Shown here piece by piece: positions 14,980 to 20,875 of a stretch of DNA of 20,875 nt. Source of the stretch: a virus. The stretch lies in the IMG/VR virus record IMGVR_UViG_3300042879_000847, positions 1 to 20,875 of that record. One strand, written 5' to 3'. Below the pieces are notes generated by a model, which saw only the letters and a program-made list of their open reading frames with translations, searched no databases and was not told where the DNA came from. Position numbers and translations under genes: made by a program. How positions within the stretch are numbered: position 1 is the stretch's first letter; the number at the start of each line of letters is the position of its first letter.

Positions 14980-15275
14980 TGGCAACATTCACCCCACCCA
15001 CAGACAACTTTGTTCGACCAACCTTGTACGAAAATCAGGCACGAGGCTTCATCCTTTCTGCTGAGCAACGGTTAGCGAACCGATTGGCTGCGCACCGTAA
15101 CGCCACCCCTCGCGGTCGAAACGTCTATCTGTTGACGGATGGCACCTATACAGAGAATCAGCCTGGTGACATGACAACGGTCAGCAAGGTTTACTATGGT
15201 GGGCACAACATTGAGGTGACAGCCGATGAGGTTGCGTCACTAACGGCAGCTGGTTACGGGGAGTACATCACGTGA
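14979..15275 (+). CDS. Small protein sharing the C-terminal domain of the repeat protein
   Basis: This 98-residue protein starts at the ATG of a TGATG overlap. Its last 55 residues (RGRNVYLLTDGTYTENQ, then VSKVYYGGHNIEVTADEVASLTAAGYGEYIT) align closely with the last 55 residues of the preceding gene. Shared positions include RG-x-N-x-Y-x-LTDG-x-YT, the YGG motif, the (T/A)D-x-(A/E)-V segment and the final AG-(F/Y)-G-x-x-IT. The family is, to my recollection, common at the end of small actinophage structural proteins. Only weak GGAG lies upstream (14962-14965), so translation is likely coupled. The function is unknown; a collar, hub or fibre-attachment domain would fit. Confidence 0.75.
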   Translation: MATFTPPTDNFVRPTLYENQARGFILSAEQRLANRLAAHRNATPRGRNVYLLTDGTYTENQPGDMTTVSKVYYGGHNIEVTADEVASLTAAGYGEYIT

Positions 15276-15556
15276 TAAAGCATCAAGAAACCCACCCATA
15301 TTTGGATGTTGAGGGATGTTTCGGTTGCCGTACAGCAGGCATCCAGTTCGGTGCCTCATCTATGCCGACTCGTGCCGGTAGTGCCCGTTCAGCTGTTATC
15401 GAGGCGAAGGATCGTGTGCTAGACAAAGATTTGGACGCATATAAGCGTTTGCGTAAAGATGGTTTGCAGCCACGCAAGATTGATGGTTCGGCTGAAGTGG
15501 AAAAGAGGGCTGAAGAAAAATGGCAGGTGGAAACGGGGATCATTCCCAATACCTGA
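15272..15556 (+). CDS. Small GCFGC-motif protein, function unknown
   Basis: This 94-residue protein starts at GTG 15272 inside a GTGA overlap, with GGGGAG at 15258-15263, 8 nt upstream. It begins HPYLDVEGCFGCRTAGIQFGAS, and the rest is charged and helical (DLDAYKRLRKDGLQPRKIDGSAEVEKRAEE). The H-P-x-L-D-V-x-GCFGC opening followed by AYKRLRxDGLQP is a familiar pattern in small proteins of actinophages and uncultured aquatic phages. The single Cys-x-x-Cys pair could bind metal only with extra ligands or as a dimer. It lies between the duplicated-domain protein and the glycosyltransferase and overlaps the latter by 37 nt. Its role is not known. Confidence 0.72.
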   Translation: MIKHQETHPYLDVEGCFGCRTAGIQFGASSMPTRAGSARSAVIEAKDRVLDKDLDAYKRLRKDGLQPRKIDGSAEVEKRAEEKWQVETGIIPNT

Positions 15557-16656
15557 GTTTGGTTGGGGTGAACCTGCCCCATGTTGGTTACGGCAAAATG
15601 GTTTCTGGTTTGCGGTCTGCGCTCGCAAGCAGAGTTGAGTTGTGTGATGATGCGGAGCGGGTGGTGTTTGCGCTTCGACCAAATCTTGTGAAAGGTTGGA
15701 TGTCGGATCAGCAGCCTGCGCTTCTTACGATGTGGGAAACAAACTGGCTTCCACCAGAGTTCTCCGAATATCTGCATTATTTCGACACCATCGTTGTCCC
15801 AAGTGTCCACAACTGGGAACTGTTCTCAGAGTTCCATGACAATGTTCGGGTAGTGAACTTGGCGGTTGATCGCAGCATCTATTTCCCTGTTGAGCGTGAA
15901 CAGACCCGTAAGTTCCGTATCTTGTGTGGCGGTTCAGAGTGGCATCGCAAAGGGTTAGATGTTGTGTTGAGGGTGTTCAACGAGATGCAGTTACCTGACT
16001 GTGAGTTGCATATCAAGATTGTGCCCCCCTATCTGTCGGCACCGGACAATTTGGATAATCCGAATGTGGTGGTGTGGCGACATTGGATGACCCCTGATGA
16101 GGAAGCTGATTTGATGCGGTCGTGTGACGTGTTTGTGTCGGTGTCGCGTGGTGAAGGGTTTGGGTTGATGCCGTTGCAGGCGATTTCGTGTGGGGTGCCA
16201 ACGATTGTGTCGAACGCTCACGGTCATCGAGAGTTCTCAGATCTAGCCACCCACCGAATTAGCACTAAATCAGTGCCTACGGATAACGGGGTTTGGAAAG
16301 ACATGGGGGACTGGGATGAACCGAATCAGGATGAGTTGAAGGAAGCGATTCTGGACTGCTACGAGAACCGTGACAGGTATCGACAGCAGGCATCAGAGCA
16401 GGCTGAACAAACTTCGGTATTCAACTGGGATACGGCTGCCGAAGAACTGGTGAAGGCGGTCAAACCGACCAGCAGACGGGCATCAGGCAAGTTCAAACAT
16501 TTGGAGCCAACCTGCATCATCATGGTATCCAAACGGGTACAGGCACAGATCGGGAACCATGCGATTGATCTGGCTCCTGGGGTAAAGCACAGTGTAGTGT
16601 TGAATGTGCGAGATGTTTTACGAGCTTCAGGAGTCGTAACGTATGAAGAAATCTAA
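15520..16656 (+). CDS. GT4-like glycosyltransferase with extra C-terminal domain
   Basis: This 378-residue protein has a GT-B layout. The N-terminal Rossmann-like half starts SLVGVNLPHVGYGKMVSGL. The C-terminal half has the nucleotide-sugar loop GGSEWHRKG (137-145; R143 and K144) and the acceptor/donor motif GEGFGLMPLQAISCGVPTI, where E212 is present but the second Glu of the usual E-x7-E motif is Gln220. It should transfer a sugar from a nucleotide donor. Residues 332-378 (CIIMVSKRVQAQIGNHAIDL, then VLNVRDVLRASGVVTYEEI) are not part of a GT4 fold and resemble a small phage structural domain. The ATG 15520 start overlaps the previous gene by 37 nt; AGAGGG at 15504-15509 is the best ribosome site. 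TTG 15559 is an alternative. Its place among virion genes suggests modification of a virion protein. Confidence 0.82.
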   Translation: MAGGNGDHSQYLSLVGVNLPHVGYGKMVSGLRSALASRVELCDDAERVVFALRPNLVKGWMSDQQPALLTMWETNWLPPEFSEYLHYFDTIVVPSVHNWELFSEFHDNVRVVNLAVDRSIYFPVEREQTRKFRILCGGSEWHRKGLDVVLRVFNEMQLPDCELHIKIVPPYLSAPDNLDNPNVVVWRHWMTPDEEADLMRSCDVFVSVSRGEGFGLMPLQAISCGVPTIVSNAHGHREFSDLATHRISTKSVPTDNGVWKDMGDWDEPNQDELKEAILDCYENRDRYRQQASEQAEQTSVFNWDTAAEELVKAVKPTSRRASGKFKHLEPTCIIMVSKRVQAQIGNHAIDLAPGVKHSVVLNVRDVLRASGVVTYEEI

Positions 16657-16807
16657 GAGTCAGAAGAAGGTCACGAAGGTGATGCGTGAATTCAAGGCTG
16701 GTTCGTTGCACTCTGGGAAGGGTGGTCCTGTGGTGAAGTCTCGTAAGCAGGCTGTCGCTATCGCGCTGTCTAGCGCTGGGAAGTCGAGGATGAAGCGTGG
16801 CAAGTAA
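16643..16807 (+). CDS. DUF6496-like basic microprotein
   Basis: This 54-residue protein begins MKKSKSQKKVTKVMREFKAG, then SLHSGKGGPVVKSRKQAVAIALSSAGKSRMKRGK. The segment KVMxEFKxGxLxSGxxGxVVKxRKQAxAIALSxA is what I recognise as DUF6496, found in phages and bacteria with no firm function. AGGAG at 16629-16633 lies 9 nt before the ATG. It overlaps the end of the glycosyltransferase by 14 nt and the next gene's start by 11 nt. The very high Lys/Arg content suggests nucleic acid or polyanion binding, which is inference. Confidence 0.75.
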   Translation: MKKSKSQKKVTKVMREFKAGSLHSGKGGPVVKSRKQAVAIALSSAGKSRMKRGK

Positions 16808-16955
16808 GAAGGCTTTTTGGGATAAGAAGAACCCGAAGAAGAAGTCCACTCCGTTGTCGGCTTCTCAGAAGAAAGCTGCGCAGGCTCGTGCGAAGAAGGC
16901 TGGTCGCCCGTACCCGAACCTTGTGGATAACGCTTGGGCTTCTCGTAATGGCTAA
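16797..16955 (+). CDS. Basic microprotein with YPNLVDN motif
   Basis: GTG 16797 opens a 52-residue frame, MASKKAFWDKKNPKKKSTPL, then a Lys/Ala helix and AGRPYPNLVDNAWASRNG. GAGGA at 16786-16790 is 6 nt upstream. The FWDKKNPKK start and the GRPYPNLVDN end form a familiar pattern of tiny phage proteins found beside DUF6321-type genes. No function is known. It overlaps the next start by 8 nt (ATGGCTAA), so the two are probably translationally coupled. Confidence 0.72.
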   Translation: MASKKAFWDKKNPKKKSTPLSASQKKAAQARAKKAGRPYPNLVDNAWASRNG

Positions 16956-17208
16956 GACACCGGCATGGCAGCGCAAAGAGGGCAAGGATCCGAAGGGCGG
17001 GTTGAACGCGAAGGGTCGAGCGTCAGCGAAAGCGCAGGGGATGAATTTGAAGCCACCTGTGTCTGCGGCGCAGGCAAAGCGTTCACCGAAGGCGGCTGCA
17101 CGGAGGAAGTCGTTTTGTGCGCGAATGTCTGGTATGCCTGGGCCGATGAAAGACTCGAAGGGTCGTCCGACCCGCAAAGCGCTGGCTTTGCGTAAGTGGG
17201 ATTGCTGA
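16948..17208 (+). CDS. DUF6321-like basic small protein
   Basis: This 86-residue protein reads MAKTPAWQRKEGKDPKGGLN, then AKGRASAKAQGMNLKPPV, RRKSFCARMSGMPGPMKDSKGRPT and a final ALRKWDC. That is the DUF6321 signature as I know it (PAWQRKEGKNPxGGLNxKGRxS, then RRxSFCARMxGM, ending ALRKWxC). The frame is open further upstream to 16888, but those extra 20 residues are only the shadow of the previous gene, and the family begins at the MAKTPAWQ start. There is no clear ribosome site, and the ATG sits in an 8-nt overlap with the preceding stop. The family is widespread in phages; its role is not known. Confidence 0.8.
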   Translation: MAKTPAWQRKEGKDPKGGLNAKGRASAKAQGMNLKPPVSAAQAKRSPKAAARRKSFCARMSGMPGPMKDSKGRPTRKALALRKWDC

Positions 17209-17211
17209 GAG

Positions 17212-17220
17212 TGGTATCCT
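17212..17220 (+). promoter_or_regulatory. Possible extended -10 promoter before the last microproteins and tail genes
   Basis: TGGTATCCT gives TGn-TATCCT with the hexamer at 17215-17220. It sits in the only gap between microprotein genes (17209-17248). No -35 of quality lies 16-18 nt upstream. The 3' part overlaps the inverted repeat at 17219-17241. Confidence 0.35.
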
Positions 17221-17241
17221 TTTCGTTTAGTCAACGAAAGG
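17219..17241 (+). promoter_or_regulatory. Inverted repeat covering the ribosome binding site of the next gene
   Basis: Positions 17219-17227 pair with 17233-17241 (9 bp with one G-U) around the loop TAGTC. The 3' arm contains GAAAGG (17236-17241), the Shine-Dalgarno sequence for ATG 17249. In a read-through transcript the stem would hide that site. In DNA it could be an operator overlapping the possible -10. It has no T tract, so it is not a terminator. Confidence 0.4.
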
Positions 17242-17248
17242 TTTCCGT

Positions 17249-17371
17249 ATGTCCATGAAGGGCAAGAAGTACAAGTCCAAGAAGGCCGAGATGAAGCATG
17301 AGCGTTCTGAGGGCAAGAAGGAACGCATGATGGAATACGGTGCCAAGAAGTCCAAGAAGAAGGGAAAGTAA
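17249..17371 (+). CDS. Lysine-rich microprotein, 40 residues
   Basis: ATG 17249 opens MSMKGKKYKSKKAEMKHERS, then EGKKERMMEYGAKKSKKKGK. GAAAGG at 17236-17241 is 7 nt upstream. More than a third of the residues are Lys. I do not recognise a named family, though tiny Lys-rich proteins of this style are common in uncultured phages. The start is supported by the ribosome site, the clear gap before it, and the close neighbour behind it. Confidence 0.6.
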   Translation: MSMKGKKYKSKKAEMKHERSEGKKERMMEYGAKKSKKKGK

Positions 17372-17373
17372 TT

Positions 17374-17487
17374 ATGCCAATGGTCGGAAAAAAGGAATTC
17401 CCGTACACGAAGGCTGGAATGGCTGCCGCTAAGAAGCAGGCCAAGAAGTCTAGCAAGCCGATGAAGAAGGCTAAGAAGAAGAAGTAG
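17374..17487 (+). CDS. Lysine-rich microprotein, 37 residues
   Basis: ATG 17374 opens MPMVGKKEFPYTKAGMAAAK, then KQAKKSSKPMKKAKKKK. AGGGAAAG at 17361-17368 is 5 nt upstream, and the gene follows its neighbour by 2 nt. The VGKK-x-FPYTKAGMAAAKKxAKK opening is a familiar pattern of very small phage proteins. The polylysine-like tail suggests polyanion binding. Its TAG overlaps the GTG of the next gene by 1 nt. Confidence 0.65.
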   Translation: MPMVGKKEFPYTKAGMAAAKKQAKKSSKPMKKAKKKK

Positions 17488-18371
17488 TGTCCACTGCTGG
17501 TGCGCTCCTTGACCGAGTTGCCCGTCAACTTCTTTCCGGCACCATCGAGGAACGGAACAAGTTAGCAACATCGGTTGACTCTGATGACACGTCTTTCGTG
17601 TTGTCGTACGAGCTTGGTGCGTTGCGTACCGGCGCAGTCTTTGAGATTGATTCAGAGTTGTGCTACGTGTGGGAAGCCACCGTGGGTAGCAAGACGCTGG
17701 TGGTCGAGCGCGGGTATGCGGGAACGACCGCGGCTTCGCATACTGCTGGGGCGATTGTGACGATCAACCCGCGGTTCCCGAAAGCGCAGATGCTTGATGC
17801 GTTGAATCAGGACATTGATGACCTGTCTAGCCCTGCGAACGGTCTGTTTCGTGTAGTTGTTCAAGATGTCACCTATAACGGTTCTGATCGACAAGTGAAT
17901 CTGACGAGCGCATCCAATGTCATTGATTTGATTGATGTTCGTTTGCGTTATTTGGCTGATGATTTTCCTGCTATTCGCCGTGTCCGTTTAGCGCGGGATC
18001 TTCCGACCGCTGATTTTGCGTCAGGGTATGCGTTGACGTTTGATGAGTCGGTGATGGCTGGCACTTTGCGTGTCCGCTACAAGGCCCCATATACCCGTGT
18101 TTCGGCGTTGACCGACAACATTCAGTCGGTTGCTTTCATTCCGATCAACATGGAAGACATTTTGGAGATGGGTGTCATGTCGCGTCTGTTGTCGATGCGT
18201 GAAGTGAAGCGTAACTTTGTTGAGTCGCAGGGTGATACTCGTCGCGCTGATGAAGTTCCGCCTGGTGCGATGCGTGACTCATTCAGCAACATTTTGCGTT
18301 TGCGTAGGGATCGTATTGTCGCTGAGGCGGCACGTTTGGCGAGGCAATATCCACTAGTCATTAGGCAGTAG
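17487..18371 (+). CDS. Head-tail adaptor or tubular tail protein candidate
   Basis: GTG 17487 opens a 294-residue protein. The N-terminus (STAGALLDRVARQLLSG) is helical. A small beta domain follows, with GAVFEIDSELCYVWE, then the motif ERGYAGTTAASHTAGAIVTI at residues 74-93. After that come PKAQMLDALNQDIDDLSSPANGLFRVV and a strand-rich middle. The last 80 residues are helical and include DILEMGVMSRLLSMREVKRNF. This order (EID-x-EL, V-x-RG-x-x-GT-x-A-x-H-x-x-G, an Asn-containing helix, a C-terminal GA/GVxxRLL helix) is one I have seen in actinophage proteins between the capsid genes and the large tail protein. A gp4-like or tubular tail A-like role is plausible. It is the first large gene after the microprotein cluster. 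Confidence 0.6.
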   Translation: MSTAGALLDRVARQLLSGTIEERNKLATSVDSDDTSFVLSYELGALRTGAVFEIDSELCYVWEATVGSKTLVVERGYAGTTAASHTAGAIVTINPRFPKAQMLDALNQDIDDLSSPANGLFRVVVQDVTYNGSDRQVNLTSASNVIDLIDVRLRYLADDFPAIRRVRLARDLPTADFASGYALTFDESVMAGTLRVRYKAPYTRVSALTDNIQSVAFIPINMEDILEMGVMSRLLSMREVKRNFVESQGDTRRADEVPPGAMRDSFSNILRLRRDRIVAEAARLARQYPLVIRQ

Positions 18372-18373
18372 CC

Positions 18374-20233
18374 GTGGCTGTTCTTACTGATTTCACTTTC
18401 CCGTTTAGGGGTGGCACAGCGTTCTATACGGGCACTGGTGCAACGGAACTTGTTCCGTACACATTCCCTATTGCGATCAATGGTCGCCCGTATCTGATTG
18501 ATACGAAGTCTGGTGATTTTGGTCGCCAGTTTGATGCTCGTGTTCGTGACTCGGTTGACCAGTCAACGGAGCCTGGTGAGGCTGCTATCAACCCACAAGG
18601 ACTTTGGCGTAGGTCGCAGTCGTCTTGGCATTATGGGGCTGGGCAGGAATACTCCGACACTGCTGATGCAGAGAACTACAGGTTCCGTTCCTCGAAGGGT
18701 GTGGATGTTTGGAATCGTGGCGAACTGTCATTGTTGTCTGACACTACGCAGGCTTATTCAACATCAAACACGAACTTGTATATGTCCACGGCTGATGGTC
18801 GCATCTACGGATCTGATGGGCAGAATGTCAAGTACACGAGTGACTGGGTGACATTCACCACCGTGACTGGCACAGACGCATCAAACATTTATTCGCTCAC
18901 CTCTGACGGATACAACGTGTTCTTTTCGTATGCGAACGGGGACATCGATCAGACGAACGCTGGTACTTCTGCGGCATCTAACTACATCACCGGTATTGAG
19001 GCTGGCACTTTGCGTTATGTGCGTGGCCGTTTGATGGTCGCTGGGCAGGGTGTGGATAAGAACAAGATTTGGAACATCACTACAGCCCCAGGCTCCAATG
19101 CGAATAACCCTGGTGCTCTGTATACGCACCCGAACACGAACTTCAACTGGGTTGGTTTCGCTGGTGGACAGAACCATATTTATGCGGCAGGGTACGCAGG
19201 CAACAAGTCACTGATTTACAAGACCACTATCAAAGCTGACGGAACAGCACTCGACATCCCGACGGTCGCTGGAGAGTTGCCACAGGGCGAGATCGTCGCA
19301 GGCATGGAGGCGTATCTCGGATACATCATCATCGGGCTAACGACAGGGTTCCGTTTCTGTTCAGCGGATGACAACGGCAACTTGGTTATCGGACCGTTGA
19401 TTGAGACTGGCACCACCGTCAACTCGTTTGCTGGTATCGGCAAGTTCGTGTATTTCGGTTGGACGAACTATGACTCCACCTCCACGGGTATTGGGCGCAT
19501 GGATGTCTCGACGCAGGTGAGCACGAACCAGCCTGCTTACGCATCAGATTTGATGGCTACAGGACAGGGCACCATTGTGGATATTCACGAGTACGACAAT
19601 GAGCCTGTGTTCACGGTCGCTGGGTTGGGTGCGTACAGGGTGCATCCAACGAACAAGGTTGCGTCAGGCACCATCGATACAGGTATCTACCGTTGGGGTG
19701 TTCCTGATGCGAAGTTCATTCCGAAATGGGATCTACGCACCCAGCCGTTGAACGGGACTGTAGGACTTTCAGTTGCTTCAGATAACGGATCATTCCAATC
19801 AGTCGGCACTCAATCCACCTCAGGGTCGTTGGAGTCCACGTTTGATGGGTTTGAAACGAAGGTGTTTGAGGCTGAGGCACGGCTCACGCTCACCCGTTCC
19901 GCTTCGGATGCCACGGTTGGTCCGGTGGTGACACGCTGGCTGGGTCGAGCGTATGCTGCCCCGCTCCGCTCCCAGATTTTCTCGGTTCCTGTTCTGTTGC
20001 ATCACACGGTTCGCGACAAGAACGGGCGTGAAGCCTTCCTTGATGTGGACTACGAGCTGTCCCTGCTACGGGATCTGGTTGAGAATCCGCGTGTCGTCAC
20101 CTATCAGGAGAACACCGATTCGTATTCGGTGGTGGTTGAGGATGTCCGTTGGCGACCGATTCAGGATGCCCGAAACCATAACGAGTGGGATTGGAACGGC
20201 ACCTGTACCGTCATTATGCGTTCAGTCAGATAG
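18374..20233 (+). CDS. Large tail protein of 619 residues, propeller-like
   Basis: GTG 18374 starts 2 nt after the previous stop. The N-terminus (VLTDFTFPFRGGTAFYTGTG) is a strand-rich opening often seen in short-tail hub proteins. Residues about 110-420 contain repeated strand units (NLYMSTADGRIYGSDG, YSLTSDGYNVFFSYANGDI, FAGGQNHIYAAGYAGNKSL, FAGIGKFVYFGWTNYDSTS) that look like beta-propeller blades. The C-terminal quarter (AAPLRSQIFSVPVLLHH, then FLDVDYELSLLRDLVENPRVVTYQ and SYSVVVEDVRWRP) is a separate strand domain. Together with its neighbour it could form the tail tube or nozzle of a short tail. A siphovirus distal tail protein is an alternative. No enzymatic motif is visible. Confidence 0.65.
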   Translation: MAVLTDFTFPFRGGTAFYTGTGATELVPYTFPIAINGRPYLIDTKSGDFGRQFDARVRDSVDQSTEPGEAAINPQGLWRRSQSSWHYGAGQEYSDTADAENYRFRSSKGVDVWNRGELSLLSDTTQAYSTSNTNLYMSTADGRIYGSDGQNVKYTSDWVTFTTVTGTDASNIYSLTSDGYNVFFSYANGDIDQTNAGTSAASNYITGIEAGTLRYVRGRLMVAGQGVDKNKIWNITTAPGSNANNPGALYTHPNTNFNWVGFAGGQNHIYAAGYAGNKSLIYKTTIKADGTALDIPTVAGELPQGEIVAGMEAYLGYIIIGLTTGFRFCSADDNGNLVIGPLIETGTTVNSFAGIGKFVYFGWTNYDSTSTGIGRMDVSTQVSTNQPAYASDLMATGQGTIVDIHEYDNEPVFTVAGLGAYRVHPTNKVASGTIDTGIYRWGVPDAKFIPKWDLRTQPLNGTVGLSVASDNGSFQSVGTQSTSGSLESTFDGFETKVFEAEARLTLTRSASDATVGPVVTRWLGRAYAAPLRSQIFSVPVLLHHTVRDKNGREAFLDVDYELSLLRDLVENPRVVTYQENTDSYSVVVEDVRWRPIQDARNHNEWDWNGTCTVIMRSVR

Positions 20234-20252
20234 TGTACGATAGGACACCAAG

Positions 20253-20875
20253 ATGCCTGCTTTCACTAGACGACAATACAAGGGTGCGGCGGTAGCGACC
20301 ACTACCACGAACTCGTTGAACACCACCGACACATCGGTGACGATTGCTGCGAACACAGGCTGGCCAGCATCGGCTGGTGTCCCGTTCTATGTGGTGATTG
20401 ATCCAGGTACTTCGGCTGAGGAGAAGTGTTCGGCAACGATTTCTGGTACGACGCTCACGTTGACTCGTGCGCAGGATGATACGACCGCTTCGGCGCACTC
20501 GTCTGGCGCAACGATCTATCCGGTGTTTACCGCGAATGATGCGGATGAGGCGAATGAACTTGTTGCGAAGCTGACCACGAAGGGTGACTTGCTTGCCACG
20601 GATGGGTCGGCGTTGAATCGTTTGGCTGTCGGAACAAATGACTATGTGCTGAAGGCTGACTCATCAGCGACGAATGGTGTTGCGTGGGGTCAAGTTGCGG
20701 CTGCTGGCATCGCATCTAATGCTGTTACTACCGCCAAGATTCTTGACGCAAACGTGACTGGTGCGAAGTTGGCAAACCTTACGGTTTCAACCAAGACTAC
20801 TTCGTACACGCTTGTCGCTGCTGACCGCAACACTCGTGTAGTGATGAACTCTGCAAGCGCCACAACGATTACCGT
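20253..20875 (+). CDS. Tail fibre protein, N-terminal part (partial)
   Basis: ATG 20253 with AGGA at 20242-20245 (7 nt spacing) opens a frame still running at the window edge, 207 residues so far. The beginning has a beta domain ending in TRAQDDTTASAHSSGATIYP (residues 71-90), related to the ERGYAGTTAASH motif two genes earlier. It continues TKGDLLATDGSALNRLAVGT, then YVLKADSSATNGVAWG, a widespread phage tail-fibre signature. Short repeat-like segments (NAVTTAKILDANVTGAKLAN) and TSYTLVAADRNTRVVMNSAS follow. The protein probably forms a host-recognition fibre or its attachment stem. The receptor-binding tip lies outside the window. Confidence 0.82.
   Translation, partial: MPAFTRRQYKGAAVATTTTNSLNTTDTSVTIAANTGWPASAGVPFYVVIDPGTSAEEKCSATISGTTLTLTRAQDDTTASAHSSGATIYPVFTANDADEANELVAKLTTKGDLLATDGSALNRLAVGTNDYVLKADSSATNGVAWGQVAAAGIASNAVTTAKILDANVTGAKLANLTVSTKTTSYTLVAADRNTRVVMNSASATTIT

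Noticed and set aside
15559-15561. TTG as an alternative start of the glycosyltransferase, avoiding overlap
   Set aside because: There is no ribosome site at a suitable distance. ATG 15520 has purine-rich sequence upstream, and short overlaps are common here. The choice is not certain.
16888-16947. Upstream extension of the DUF6321-like gene by 20 codons
   Set aside because: The extra residues are a frame-shifted reading of the preceding gene, and the family starts at the MAKTPAWQ methionine at 16948.
16770-17528. A long open frame on the - strand (252 codons) opposite the microproteins
   Set aside because: Lys codons AAG on the + strand read as CTT on the other strand, so stops are scarce by composition. 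The protein is low-complexity Phe/Leu/Ser, while the + strand genes match known small families.
20236-20241. TACGAT as a -10 element before the tail fibre gene
   Set aside because: It lacks the TGn extension with correct spacing and any -35. The gene has a normal ribosome site and can be read from the upstream transcript.

Overview
The window reads as the virion-structure module of a tailed double-stranded DNA phage, or a prophage-like or metagenomic equivalent, that infects an actinobacterium. Every supported gene is on the + strand. The genes are packed with 1-nt stop/start overlaps (TGATG, TAGTG, TAATG, GTGA). I see no host genes, tRNAs, integrase, CRISPR array or insertion sequence. The actinobacterial assignment is an inference. 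It rests on moderately high GC by eye, frequent GTG starts, extended -10 promoters without a good -35, one apparently leaderless gene, and a set of structural and small accessory families that I associate with actinophages and uncultured aquatic phages.

Layout. Positions 1-337 hold the end of the large terminase, followed by a small lysine-rich protein (373-654) and the portal (658-2421). A block of five genes lies between portal and scaffold (2423-11073): a small Pro/Ala-rich protein, a 1617-residue giant, and three proteins of 260, 523 and 353 residues. These look like virion-internal or DNA-ejection proteins, but no enzymatic domain could be assigned. A 140-nt leader with an extended -10 promoter and several hairpins precedes the scaffold (11214-11657) and the N4-gp56-like major capsid protein (11685-12650). 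A strong intrinsic terminator closes that unit. A second promoter with the same 10-base core then places its start point on the ATG of the next gene (12737).

The distal block holds a small beta-rich virion protein, a 619-residue protein with an array of about 20-residue Thr/Ser/Gly repeats, and a small protein duplicating that protein's C-terminal domain. After these come a small GCFGC protein, a GT4-like glycosyltransferase with an extra C-terminal domain, and five tiny lysine-rich proteins (two recognisable as DUF6496 and DUF6321). The block ends with an adaptor or tail-tube candidate, a 619-residue tail protein, and the start of a tail fibre that runs off the window.

Functionally, the terminase and portal package DNA, the scaffold and capsid protein build the head, and the portal-proximal giants are probably loaded into the head for ejection. 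The distal genes probably build a short tail with fibres. No tape-measure protein or major tail tube protein is visible, which together with the ejection-like block favours a podovirus. The window ends before all tail genes are seen, so this remains an inference. The most interesting points are the capsid leader RNA, the terminator plus leaderless promoter junction, the two-level repeat protein beside a glycosyltransferase (a possible virion glycosylation pair), and the cluster of basic microproteins.
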